From: Hippasteria phrygiana
Taxonomy: Eukaryota; Echinodermata; Asteroidea; Valvatida; Goniasteridae
Direction of reading: 5' to 3'
DNA length: 64,000 bases
Assembly: GCA_037893225.1 (NCBI GenBank)
Contig: JAZGUH010000364.1
Coordinates: 248,001-312,000, forward strand
Part shown: one piece after another, positions 33,397 to 45,438 of the stretch
How the letters are laid out: every line of letters starts with the position of its first letter
How positions within the stretch are numbered: the first letter of the stretch is position 1
Program-made: the position numbers and the translations under genes
The notes under the pieces: generated by a model
Databases searched by the model: none
What the model was told of the DNA's origin: nothing
The model's input: only the letters and a program-made list of their open reading frames with translations

Positions 33397-36300
33397 ACAA
33401 TATTTATTTCCACTTAATCCAAAAAACAAACAAAAGATTTTGTCATAGTAGATAAACAAATAAGATTAAGTGGTGGGCTTCTCCAAAAAGCAAGCTTGTC
33501 ATGTAGAAAAGCCCATTGACGTGTAGAAAATGAAATGTTCATGGTATTTTCATAGGTTACACTGGTTCCATTAAACTACACAGAAAATAAACTTATGTTA
33601 CACGTATAAATTGACAAGGACCAACACAAACATGACAAACCAAGAACAAGTACGGAAAAGCAACAAGTTACACAGAGGATCATTTAAAGAATTTGTACAC
33701 AGCTGATTAAAAAAGAGAAAAAAATTAAGAACAGTATTTGTCCAAAAGCAGAGCCTTAAGTTTTTTCTTAAATAAAGATCGACTAATAATACTTCTGAGA
33801 GTTTGACATAGTGAGTTCCATAATTTCGGACCCTGATACACAACAAATTTCTTAGCTTGAGCAGTACGTATGTATGGGATATGGAAGTCTTTGGACTGTC
33901 TGGTATAATATTGATGAATAACGGCATTAAACTCAAACATTCGTTCAAACGAATTAGGTAATTTATGAGCAACAAGCTGATGCATAAATATTCCTAACTG
34001 GAGTGAATATATATCTTTAATTTTAAGAGTATTGTGATTAAAGAACAATGGGTCAGAATGAGCTCTAAAATCTACACGGCCAATAACACGCAATGCCCTT
34101 TTCTGTAAAACCAAAGTTATATTTAAAAGAACTAGAGTTGCCCCAGGCCAGAATACCATAGGAAATATATGGCAAAATTAATGCGTTAGAAATATTAAAT
34201 ACAATTTTGGAAGGAAAACAATATTTCAATTTGTTAATAATACCAATATTTCTGGAAATTATTTTACATACATAGTTCACATGAGATTTCCATGATAATT
34301 TTTCATCAATAAGAATACCCAAAAATGTGATACAGTTGGTTTGAGTAACAGGGGAATTATCGAACAGAATCTCAGTGGGAAGTGTACTGGCTGTGTTGCT
34401 AAACAACATAAAAGAAGTTTTATGTTGAGGGATAATTTATTGGCTTTAATCCATTTGGAAACTCCAATAAGTTCTGTATTAACGACATTAACCAGAGTGT
34501 TCAAACTGCTATGAGTATAAAATAAATTGGAGTCATCTGCAAATAAAATGAATGACAAAGTATTAGAAGATTTCTCAAAATCGTTAATATAGATGGAAAA
34601 AAGAAGTGGTCCCAAAATGGATCCCTGTGGAACTCCGCAAAGCAACTCTTTAGGAGAAGACTGGTGTTCATTAAAAAATACAAATTTTTTACGATTAGAG
34701 AGATAATTCCTGAACCACTCCAAGGCAATCCCTCTTATTCCATAAAAGGAAAGTTTAGCCAGAAGAATATCATGATCAATTGTATCGAATGCCTTGGAGA
34801 GGTCCAGAAAAATTCCCAGAACATGAGAAGACTGTTCATGACCAGCAATAATTGTATCTATCAACTGTAAAATAGCATGTGAAGTTGAGTGATTCTCCCT
34901 AAATCCATATTGCGAATCTGATAAAATATTATGTTTTATTAAGAACCGAGACGTGCGAACGTAAATAATACGTTCAAGAATTTTAGAAAAAGATGTTAGA
35001 ATGGAAATAGGTCTATAATTATTAACTAAATGGGAATCACCTTTCTTAAAAACAGGAATAACTTTGGCAATTTTCATGGAATCCGGAACTATACCTGTAC
35101 TTAATGACATATTCATAATGAAAGCTGGGGGCTTGGAAATGGCAGGAAAAATAGCTTTGATAACAGTACTGGTAATCGTATCATGACCAGAACTTTGCTT
35201 ATTAGTTAAATTAGAAACAATGGTATATAGTTCATGTTCGGTTACTGGATCGAAGAAAATAGAAAAGCGATTGGAATTATATAAATAATCATGGAAACTT
35301 AAATCACGGGGAGGAATTTGATTGGCAAGTTTGGGACCTATGTTAACAAAGTAGTCATTATAATGCTCTGCAATTAAGAGGGGATCATTTGTACACTGGT
35401 CATTAATCTTAATACTAGGAGCTTCAGATGACCAGTTATTTTTTAAAACAGAATTAATGATTTTCCAAGTGTTTTTAATATTGTTTTTCTCTTTATCAAA
35501 CTGCCGAGTAAAATAATTTTGTTTTGCAGTGCGCAGTATAGTTGTGAGTGAGTTTTTATAACTGGTGTACTTTAGACGATTAGAATGATTAGGACAACGA
35601 ATGTATCTGTGATAAAGTCTATTTTTATAATTAATAGATTTTAGTAAAGAAGGCGGGATCCATTTAGACCGAGGATGGGATTTCTTATTGGAATGATTAG
35701 TCCTAATAAGAGGGATATTTTTATCATACAGATTGTTAAAAATATTTATAAACTTATTAAAGGAAACATTCGGATTGTCAGCGTTAAAAACCACAGACCA
35801 GTCACAAGAATCCAGGGCAGATTTAAACCTACGAAGATTTTCATCAGTAGTTTTACGGAAACTTCCTGAAAAGAAAGAGTGAGTTTTTGCCTTAAATGGA
35901 AAAATTGTAAAAACTGGAAAATGATCCGAAATATCAGAAACTAAAATGCCAGAATTAGGAGGGGGAAAAATATTACAAAAAATATTATCAATAAGAGTTG
36001 CAGAGGTTGGTGCAATTCTTGTGGGTTTATCAATATGGGGTAAAAATGAATGGGCAAACATAGAGTCCATGAATTCCTGGGTCTGACTGTGGTCATCAAC
36101 ATTTAGCAAATTAATATTAAAATCTCCCGAGATAAGACAGTATTTGTTTTCAGCTGTAATACGATCTTGTAACTCCTGTAAGGTCAAAATAAAGTCATTC
36201 AATGGAGTTGATGGTGGTCTATAAATAACTCCAGCAATAATATTTTTGTAATTATGATTCTCAACTTCAATAAAAATTGATTCAAGGGAGTAGGATGAAC

Positions 36301-36455
36301 AAGACAAATCACGTCTAACTGAATAACGAAGGTCAGAGGAAATATAAAAAGCAACCCCACCCCCCACTCTGTCCGTTCTATTATTGGTCTCCAGCTGGTA
36401 CCCAGAAATGGAATAAATATTAAACGGCATGTCAGAATTTTTAAGCAACGTTAAT
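33397..36455 (-). mobile_element. Jockey/CR1-superfamily LINE, 5'-truncated
   Basis: A minus-strand frame of 723 codons (34277-36448) holds the APE endonuclease C-terminal part (GVIYRPPS, SGDFNINLL, SDHFPVF) and reverse transcriptase (VIPVFKKGD, LDLSKAFDTIDHD, GVPQGSILGP, FADDSNLF). The C-terminal region continues in two shifted frames to about 33725 (FLGILIDEKLSW, LILPYISYG). The N-terminal endonuclease motifs before the GGGVAFY segment are missing, so the copy is 5'-truncated near 36455. The 3' end appears to be GGAAATAAATATTGTT at about 33397. It lies antisense in the Myb/SANT gene. One long open frame suggests a fairly recent insertion. Confidence 0.85.
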
Positions 36456-36944
36456 ATAAAGCACTATCCCTGTTCACACCAGTTTGGATGCACCATTCAA
36501 CATTTCCAGAAGTAAAGCAACTGCATATAACTATCTGTTCATTGAATACAAATATATTACTTTGATTAAATCCATATATACAACCTAGAGTGCCTAAATT
36601 CATCAATAAGCATTTCTGTTCTTCTGCTTTGGTGCACCATCAGAAATAAAAACAATTCTATAATAGATTGTTTAGCAATTTAAACAATATATATTACTTC
36701 TTCATTCAAATCCTTTATATACAACGAAAGTGTTCGATTCATCTTGAACCAATCCTGTTCATCACTTTTGGTGCACCATTCAACATTTAAAAAATACCAC
36801 GGAACTGTATAAATGTATAATTTTATTTATTTAAACAAAATAGAATGTCCATGTAATATCACGTTTGATCTGTGATATGCATGACTAGACACTTGTGCTG
36901 TCACTGTCAATGAATCTGAATTACGCTATCTGCACGCTTCTTGT

Positions 36945-37097
36945 AATAGACCCTTGTACTGATAACATCACTCTTTGTTTACATGTTTCTTTGTTTACTC
37001 TTTGTTTCTTAGGGTGGGGAGCAGGGAACCAGGGGGGACGACGAATTTGAGGCTCCATAGAAAGCACACATGTAAACAAAGTGTACAGGGGTGTATT
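36945..37097. mobile_element. Hairpin MITE, family of GTTTACATG/CATGTAAAC, copy 1
   Basis: AATAGACCCTTGTACTGATA at the left pairs imperfectly with the right end, and CTTTGTTTACATGT pairs with ACATGTAAACAAAG inside. A sister copy lies at 39181-39323 and shares the central GGGGGACGACG. Confidence 0.65.
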
Positions 37098-37669
37098 AGA
37101 GTGTGCCCTGAGTACGGTCTCTATTGTCCTACCTTGCATCTATAGCATTACTCATTCACTTGAATTGTTTATACAATTACCTAGTTTCTAAGTAAGTCAC
37201 AAGTTTTAAAATAGCGAGACATTCCTTCGCATATCAAATTGGGTGCACTCAAAAATATATCGAATTTGCTGTCTGGCAATAGACAATCCCTTATTTTCAT
37301 TCCATTAAGAAAACAACTATGTGGACAAACTGACAATCTTTCTTCTGCTTCTTGTAACAGGATATCAAGTGCCCAGGTACAGGGACAGGAAAGGCAGCAT
37401 CGTGGAGCCTGTACACATTGATGGATGAGGCACTTGGAGAAAGCCATGCTAGTGAGCCACCACTCCTCATTTCAAGTAGTAGTGGTACAATTGCAAAACC
37501 AATTGGGCTTTCTCCAAGCCCCTCGAGAAGCAAAAATGACAACATGCTGGATTTGATAAATCAACAGTTAAACAAAATGACAGATACTGACGAAAAACTT
37601 GTACAACAGCAAGGAAAAATGATCAGTGCTTTTGAGCGACTGGTTGATATCTTTGAAAAACGTACATAA

Positions 37670-38011
37670 CTGAATTGTAGGTGGTGCTGTCCAACATGTG
37701 TTCATAATACATTACCTCAGCTCAGTACTACAAGGTCCTCATTGGAAAAATTGCACTATAATGTCCTTTATGACAAGAACTAATTAAAATATCAAATTGG
37801 GCAGAAAGGCTAGGATTTAACTGAATTGCTCAAAAAATGTAATTTAATAAAAATAGAGCAGTCTAGAAGTTGTTTGGTATTTCAATTAAAGGTTTGAAAT
37901 AGCATTTTCAAGCACTGTAGTTAAATTGTACCCTTTCTTTCTGCTCAATTTGATATTTAAATTAGTTCTTGTTAATAAGCACCTTTTAGTGCAATTTTTC
38001 TACTAAGGACC
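37670..38011. other. Downstream flank of the Myb/SANT gene
   Basis: A/T-rich. An imperfect inverted repeat is visible: ATTGGAAAAATTGCACTATA near 37741 against TAGTGCAATTTTTCTACTAA near 37987, and TAATTAAAATATCAAATTGG near 37782 against its complement near 37945. This suggests another hairpin element of roughly 270 bp. Confidence 0.5.
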
Positions 38012-38049
<38 letters not shown>

Positions 38050-38400
38050 TATAATAATAATACAGGTTCTTATATAGCGCTTTTAGCAAGATCAAAGCGC
38101 TTTACAGATATTATTACCCCTGGTCATCGGGCCCATTAATCATTCCTGAAACCTCAGCTCCATGGGGAGTATACAGCCCCGGCTGCTATTTTAAGCGCAC
38201 ATGGGTTAATCAAACACATAATCATCACTGCCCTCACAGGTACCCATTTACTCCTGGGTGGAGAGAAGCAACTTGTGACAAAGTGCCTTGCTGAAGGACA
38301 CAAGCACCATGACCCCAGCGGTCTCGAACCCACAATCTGCAGTCACCGAGATCTGGAGTTCAATACACTAAGCCACGTTGAGGCCACAGTGCTCCACTGA
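38012..38400 (-). mobile_element. tRNA-derived SINE with L2-like tail
   Basis: Read on the minus strand, it starts with a tRNA-like head (A-box TGGCTTAGTGT near 38375-38365, B-box GGTTCGAGACC at 38330-38320). A conserved body follows (CACTTTGTCACAAGTTGCTT, GGAGTAAATGGGTACCTG), then a tail GTAAAGCGCTTTGATC and AAAGCGCTATATAAG, and (TTA)n to 38012. The tail resembles L2/CR1 3' ends, so it was probably copied by an L2-type LINE. The body resembles widely distributed animal SINE domains (MetaSINE-like by memory). Confidence 0.8.
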
Positions 38401-39180
38401 GCCGAATTTTAGTGCCTATTGCCTAATAAATATCTTGTTCCTCTTAAAACCAGCTCGCGTCAGAGGACAAGTTCACATGATCTGGCTGTTTCTATACACG
38501 GGCACGGCTGACAGGTAAAAACGTCAAGCTTGCCTCGACTCGCCTCAGCTCCGGGTGACGTCTCAACACGCGAATCCCTCATTTGTTTTGTACACACACA
38601 CAAAGTCCGAGAAGTCTGTGGAGGCGGACCGTGTGTTGACTGCTGTGCACGGCCTGTTCTACGATTTACGCTCTCGTGGGCGCACCCGGAGTATTGTAAT
38701 ATATGAGGTTTCGGCAAGAAATATTGTACAAATACTGTTGAAATGACTCTTGCAAATCAGTATTTGTGGTGTTTGGCTGTTTATCAGAAGTTGGCTGCTA
38801 TTTTTTGCCATTTTGGAAAATAAAAATTTTCGGCAAAAATAATCCCGGCGCGAACTGGTTAAAGATGCTGTGTCCGTGCTTTTTGGACAAGGCATCCGAA
38901 AAATAAATTTTCAAAGTGAATTGTTAATTTGTCAGCATTAACATTAGACAAATTATAAGCTTTACTATGAGACATTCCACACAAAAATTGACGGATGATA
39001 CTAGTAATAGAGTGAAGAAGTTGCAACTTTTGAGCGGGATGCTCCAGTTAGCACAGTTTTAATGTATAGGGCAATCATCGGGCCTCAACGTATGAAATAC
39101 ATTGTAGATTGCAGAGTGAAGTGGGTCATTCTATGTCAAATCACCCCCCAACAATTTAAGGTTAAATCCAGCCCCCTTCA

Positions 39181-39323
39181 AATAGACTTATGACGTAACG
39201 CTTTGTTTACATGTGCGCTTTCGTATAGTGGGGACCAGCGATTGAGGGGGACGACGGAATCGGAGCTTTATATAAAAGTGCACATGTAAACAAAGCGTTA
39301 CGTCATCAGTGCAGGGGTCTATT
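39181..39323. mobile_element. Hairpin MITE, copy 2
   Basis: ATGACGTAACGCTTTGTTTA at the left pairs with the reverse complement at the right (TAAACAAAGCGTTACGTCAT), and the outer AATAGAC pairs with GTCTATT. Same family as 36945-37097. Confidence 0.75.
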
Positions 39324-40286
39324 GGCTCATATTTGGTGTATGAGGTAATCTAGGCTGAAAAAGCCACACTATGGCCTGCCATTTCTTTTGCAATTTTAGC
39401 CAAAATGGGCGTGGCCACATTTGTATACACACATTGCATAGGAATATGTAATGTGTATACATATACATGTACAAGATCAAGTTGCAACCATGTACATGTA
39501 GTCTTTGGTGCAGCCTGATTAAGAATCTAAATGATCCTTTATTCTAAAGGTCAATAATTACCATGTTTTCCATTATCAATTTGATTGCTGCCAGCCATCA
39601 CATCTGTGGCAAATTGACTATTGGTACAGCCATTTTGGTGCAAATTACACAAATGGCAAAGAAAAGAACTTCAATACAACTGAAAGAATTTAAGCTGATA
39701 TGATTACTGAGCCCCAAAACTGTTATTTGCTTTGAAATAATATTAGCATTATCAAATGAAGATGTGATCCAATGACACTGCATACAATTGCACCATGTTG
39801 TGATTTAAACATACTTTGCATGACAATACAAATCAGAGTTTCAAAGGACACTTATAGACAGACTATTTTATTCTTAATATGTACAAATGTGTCATCGGGT
39901 TTTAAGCAAGGTGGTGGGCAGTTGTGTTAGACAAACACAAGAGACAAAGGTACTGTATCACTTTAAAGACTAACTTCCTTGAAGTAGATGTTGCTATGAA
40001 AAATCATGCAGTTTTAAAATTAAGTTAATCTTTTAAGTGCTACAATACTTTTTTCTCTTGAATTTTAAGAAACCTCGCATCCCAGGCCCAAGAAATATTT
40101 CAACTCAAACTGCTATCATTTAATTGTTAACTAGTTTTGAAAGACCTTTCAATCTGGCACAACGGCGGATCCGGAACACAATTTTTTGGGCAGCCAATTT
40201 TCTTCTTTTCTTTCAAAAAAAGTGGCCAGAAAAATTCTGAGTCCCCAAAATAATTTGATTTGATAAGCAGGGTGGGGTGGGAGGGG

Positions 40287-40317
<31 letters not shown>

Positions 40318-41777
40318 TTGTCTGAGTATCAGACGTTGCATGCATTGCATGCATATCAACGTCTGATATATGCGGACATGCTAATTTATGCGACCCCGCG
40401 CGCCAGCCAATCGGAGTGGACTTTGCAACTTGTGACGTCATTTCGATCAGAAATGTCGACGAAGGTACTGATTGGTTGGTAGGTGTCAGCTGACTCCATT
40501 TCTCAGCATTCATCACGGCGCGTATGCAGCAATGCCATAGCAACCAAATAATTCAAATGCCGCTGTGTCGCGCGCGCTGCTGGCGCGGTACGTACAGTAC
40601 AACTGCAACATGATTCCGTGCGCGTGCAGAAATGTTTACATTTCTGAAAGACGTGCATATCTGGGTAGCAACGCGCGCCTGTCTGATCAGCGGCTTACCG
40701 AAGGTCCAAAAAACGAACAGGCTGATTGGTCAAAATCTAGAGGTCAGGAGGCGGATGTCTTGCATAATTAATCGCCAGATCTGCACACATATTATAGACG
40801 CTCGTCGCGTTGCACGAGCGGCTATTCCATAGACTAGGGGGGGAAGCAACATTAAAAAAAAATTAACGGGTGGGGCGTAATTTTGTTGGTTTTTTTGGGG
40901 GGGCCCCCATTGCCCCCCCCCCCCCCCCCCCCCCCCGGATTCACAAATCAGTGGGACAGATCACTATTCCTGTTGGTGGCGACTTGAGAGCCTGTTATGC
41001 CACACCCCTCGTTTACATGGTAAAGATTAGGTTATCATACTTTTGTACCGTAGATAAAACACATCTCTTGCTGATTCTTTGTTATGGGTGGAAATAAACA
41101 TCTTGACACATAATCAATAACTATTTACAGGTCAGAAGTGTGAACATTGGAAATGTTACTTAGCTGACCAGATTATCATCCATTTTCAAAAACTGGATCA
41201 TGTTGTATAAAAAAGATTGGGGAATAAATTGGCAAATACCTTTCTTCGGTTTATTTATATTACAAGTTTTAGAGATATACTGTCCGTGCTCTTCAACAAA
41301 TTTGATATTTTTTTCCTTCTCAGTTCTTTCTTCACATATGTATTATTTTAAAGAAATAAAACCTATTTTTTTCTATTTTGGGCCTCTAGCAACCCTCCAA
41401 AAAAGGCTTTCATTCTTGGCTGCTTTAGTGCATAATGCACACAAAGATGCGCTTAAATCGCCAATAATTGCATATTTGTAACAATTATTTGATAACTAAA
41501 GATAGGTGTTTTTTTTTTATTCATTGTCTCAATAAAAAGTGAATAACTTTGTGACGCTAGAAAACTACATGTAGCAATTAAAAAACCCAATAATCTTTCA
41601 CTTTTTCAGGGTGAAACTCGAAAGAGCATGAAAAGTATACTTTCAACCTAACAAACTTCAACAAATATGTTCAACTTTGGTTTCATTTAACTACATTACA
41701 TGTAGGCTAGGGTGCCAAGTTCAAAATTTTGCCCTATAACAGGTTTTGAACTTTTTCCCTCACTTTTTGTACAGATT
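39324..41777. other. Interval with no supported gene
   Basis: It holds long G and C tracts (about 40280-40317 and 40895-40936), a short GCATGCATTGCATGCAT palindromic stretch near 40337, and otherwise A/T-rich sequence. The small open frames here show no family signal. Confidence 0.4.
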
Positions 41778-42037
41778 TTAATTTTCATTCTCATTGGGAC
41801 ACTGTAACATGAAATAATCATGCTGCGCAAGGTGCTGTGGGCACTCCACCGAGGCAGATATCAGTTGTGCTAATCTTGCTCGCATCCCAACACCCTCAGC
41901 AGCATCATCTACATGTGCAGCTTCCCCATTGTGCAGGTTGTGGTCAAAGTCCCCACCATCCAGGTCATCTTCGTCATCCATCTCCAAAACATCACCTGTA
42001 GGAAATAATTTGAGACATTTTAGTAAATTTGTTTGGG

Positions 42038-42280
42038 TATGATCCCTGGCTATACGACATTCTGGGTTTATGACTTCTGACTAGCGCCCACCTGAACAAA
42101 GATACTGACAATTTGGGAGACTGCCAACATAGGTCAAGATAGCTCAGTTGGTAGAGCGCCGGTACGGTAACCCGGAGGTCGCAGGTTTGAATCCCGCTCC
42201 TGCCAGTTTCTTTGTATTCAAATTTACCTAGTCAGTTTCCCTTGTGGATTGTTTGACAAATTGATTTTAAATTAGGTACA
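42038..42280 (+). repeat. Dispersed repeat with tRNA-like head, copy 2
   Basis: Carries TAGCTCAGTTGGTAGAGCGC and CGCAGGTTTGAATCCCGC; no paired acceptor stem, and C rather than T at position 33. It lies in the intron between the last two HARBI1-like exons. The TTACCTAGTCAGTTTCCCTT block follows the tRNA-like part, unlike copy 1. Confidence 0.7.
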
Positions 42281-42826
42281 GTTCTAGCCTTCATTGTCTT
42301 GACTCAAAACAGGTTTTTAGATTGATAGCCCTCATATACACTTTGGCTACTGAGTTAAGCCACTGGCGGGGGCACAATTAGTATGATCCACTCACGAGAG
42401 TGAACTATCCAAATTCTGTTTTGGGTAATGCGGCATCTTAGACACGAGAAATTCTCAGTGTATCACTCGGCCTAAATTAAGTTTATGAGGCAACCAATAT
42501 ACACAGAAAACCTCAAATTTAGCAAGAAATTTGACTTAAAAAACAGCATCTAACTCTGTTCAGTTTTGTGACCTTTGATTTGGCTGCCTGAATGAGATCA
42601 GAATAATTTTTGTCCCAGCAAATACACAATTTTGTAATGTTTTGTATCAGCTTTTAAATGATTTTGGATATCTAGGGCTGTAAACTGACATCAACCTCAA
42701 ATCAGTCTAATAAGGCTCTTGGAATGTGCCATGGTCAATAGGTTGTTAAACTGTTTGACACTTTTGTCAGGGACCAAGTAAAAACAAATTCAGTTGAAGA
42801 ACAGGAAATAAGTGTACAAAATTTAA

Positions 42827-43207
42827 TAGGGCTGTCCCGAATATACGAAATATTCGATCGACAACCGAATATTCGAATACCTTTTTGCCGGTTTGAATAT
42901 TCGAAAAAATATATATGCACGTACAGATACGACTCTGATGCTATTTTAGTAGAAAAATTACAGAACTTAGCAGTGTCAAATGCTGCATTTCTGTCAAAAG
43001 GTAACTTTTTTTTGTGGCCAGAGGTTTTTGTTGCCATCCGTAAAACCCTTGACTCTTGTAAAAAAATGTTCCTTTGAAAACGGAGGCTGGAGTTTTATTT
43101 CTTGAAAATTTTGATCGACGAGTATCGAATATTCGGTCAAATCTAGTTTAGAATAATTGAATACTGAAATAATCGAATACTGAATTATTCGAAAATGAAC
43201 AGCCCTA
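42827..43207. mobile_element. hAT-type MITE (381 bp) with TAGGGCTGT ends
   Basis: TAGGGCTGT and ACAGCCCTA are inverted ends, with AAATTTAA duplicated exactly on both sides (42819-42826 and 43208-43215). The interior is rich in TATTCGA/TCGAATA words and is itself palindromic. It lies in an intron of the transposase gene. Confidence 0.85.
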
Positions 43208-44499
43208 AAATTTAAAGAAAGTTAGGGAGGGTAGTGTCAAATGGCCGTTTATATTTGATGTGGAACAGGCCCTTACACAGGATTTTGTGAATGCAGTATT
43301 AAGTGTGTGGGTATGTGTTGGGGGGGGGGGGGGGGGTGCGTATCTAAATTTGGCCCCACAAAATATTTCAAAAAGCGGGGGGAATTGGGGAGGGGGGGGG
43401 GGGGGTTGGGCTCCATTGTTCCCATGGTGGCATTTTCAATAGCCTTTACATATATGCACGTGTACTTTCAAACAGGACCCATATCAATGCACAGGATGGG
43501 CCATTCACTTTCACCAATTCTTTAAAAAAAGATGAAAATGTGTACCTTTTGGAGAATTTTAGGGGTGGGGTATGTTCACACACCCACGGGCCTGTGGAAT
43601 TACCTAAGAACACTTTGAAATTATACTAACCAGAGAGATGGCACAAGTTATGCATTGCACAACAACATGCTATTATCTGGGGTGCCATGACAGACCTCAG
43701 TTTAATCCTCTTTGTGAAAATGGATCTCCATCGAGTTTTCAGCTGGCCGAAGGCCCTTTCAATTATTGATCTTGCCTTGCTGTGGTGATAGTTAAAACTA
43801 TCACCGTGCATTGACTGGTTGAGCAGCTTGAGGCTGCTTGTATGGTGCAAGCATGGTGTTTGAGGCAGGATAGGCAGTATCTCCTAGAAGATAGTATCCT
43901 CTGGGAGGATACTCCCTTTCCATAACAATGGGACTGCTTCTGTAGACTCTGGCGTCATGAACACTGCCGGGAAAACCCGTGAATATGTCTATAAAAAGAC
44001 CCTGATGGTTACAAACAGCTTGTGTCTGCACAGTGAACTCGCTCTTCCTGTTAATGTATGCTCCCTTATCATTTGTTGGGGGTATACTGACATGTGTGCC
44101 ATCTACTGCTCCCAGAGCTCTGTCAATGATAGGAGTTCCAGAAAGTTATGTAAAGCCACGAGCAATGATAGCATATTCTTCCAGTCTAGGGAAGTGTATG
44201 AACTTGTTAAGGTTTTTATTGATAGCTATCAGTTGTTTGTGCACAATTATTGTGCAGGTATTCCGCAGCTACGTGATACTACTCGATATGCACATCCACA
44301 AGCCAACCAGAACAGAAAGATCAACAGCTCTATTTCAGTCTGCCAACCATGATGCTTTTCATCCTTGATTACAGTTGTAAGCTTGAGAAATGATCTTCTC
44401 GATACTCTAAAATCTTGCCGCAAATCTAATTTTCCATCCTGGAGAGCAGCAAGAAGAAATGTAGTTCCAAATTGACAATACGTCCTCGAATAACCTGCA

Positions 44500-45402
44500 T
44501 AAAGAATTTTAAAAAACCAGGTAATTCATTTTGAGCACTGGTTAAGCAAGAATATACATGTACCAGTATAGAGTCCAAGCAAATACTGTACTAAAATAGT
44601 ACCCTTTTAAGCATGTTAAGCACATCGCAAATGTCTCTCCCAACAGACCCAGAAAATGACCAGTTGCAACACTGAAACAGGTTTCTGGTAACGAGTAAGG
44701 AACAAGAAGATAATAATAAAAAATGTTTTTACCTTTGCAGAAAGTAAAAATACTAGGAAAAAAAAACAGCAGAGCATGATGAAGAAGTGACATGATCAAT
44801 GATACATGTACATGTAGTTGCGATAATCGTAACCCTAGGTCCGAGAAGGGGGACCTGAGGGCTACGAACAATTCTATTCATATTTTGCTGATACCCAATT
44901 AATATTGGATGGTCAATTATAGCTTTAAGAACAACTTAAAATCCATAAAAACCACCCACACCGTATCGAGAAGTACTAAAACTCTTCACATTCTTGGCCA
45001 GGTTGAATTTTGAAAAATAAAACAAAATCATATGAATAGAATTACTTGTAACCCTAAACTCCCCCTTTTCGCACTTTACATCAATGTCTGCCATTTCTGC
45101 ACTGTTGCTCTGCCATATCTGGCCTTATTTTTCACTTTCTGCGAGGAAGAACACAAGGATGGTATTATCATCTTATATGATCCTTATTACTTGCTAGGAA
45201 CCAGTTTCAGTGTTGCAAATTATCATTTTCTAGGGCTTTTGGGGCAGTGGCGTAGCTAAGGGGGGGGGGGGGCTTGGGGGCACATGCCCCCCCCCCCCCC
45301 CATAAAAAAAATTGTAGCCCCCCCCCCCCCCCAGTCGCCCCCCACTGAAAATTCCGCAAACGCAGAAAATAATAGCATTATAATGAAAAATCACTGTGAG
45401 CG

Positions 45403-45438
<36 letters not shown>

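Larger units (their letters stand above)
32857..37669 (+). pseudogene. Myb/SANT-like protein gene of Harbinger type, exons 2-4
   Basis: Three exons are visible: about 32857-32942 (DLTKQFIELRSRY, donor GTGAGT), 33332 to about 33397 (DIAVELGI, TPEQMRKK) and 37361-37669 (DIKCPGTGTG, then a C-terminal coiled coil of about 40 residues, stop TAA). Exon 2 to 3 splices in phase. The order matches the Myb/SANT-like DNA-binding domain partnered with PIF/Harbinger transposases: helix 1, helix 2, recognition helix, then TGxGxxxW and MDExLG. The expected tryptophan after MRKK reads GGG, and sequence resembling a LINE 3' end starts there, so exon 3 appears damaged. The first exon with the leading W was not found. 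It could be a Harbinger gene or a host gene derived from one. Confidence 0.6.

Noticed and set aside
33598..33975. 125-codon minus frame
   Set aside because: It overlaps the better-supported LINE C-terminal frame at 33725-34159 and is a shadow of it.
42127..42205. Possible tRNA gene (GGT-like anticodon)
   Set aside because: C at position 33, unpaired acceptor ends, and shared repeat flanks with the 29.4-kb copy.
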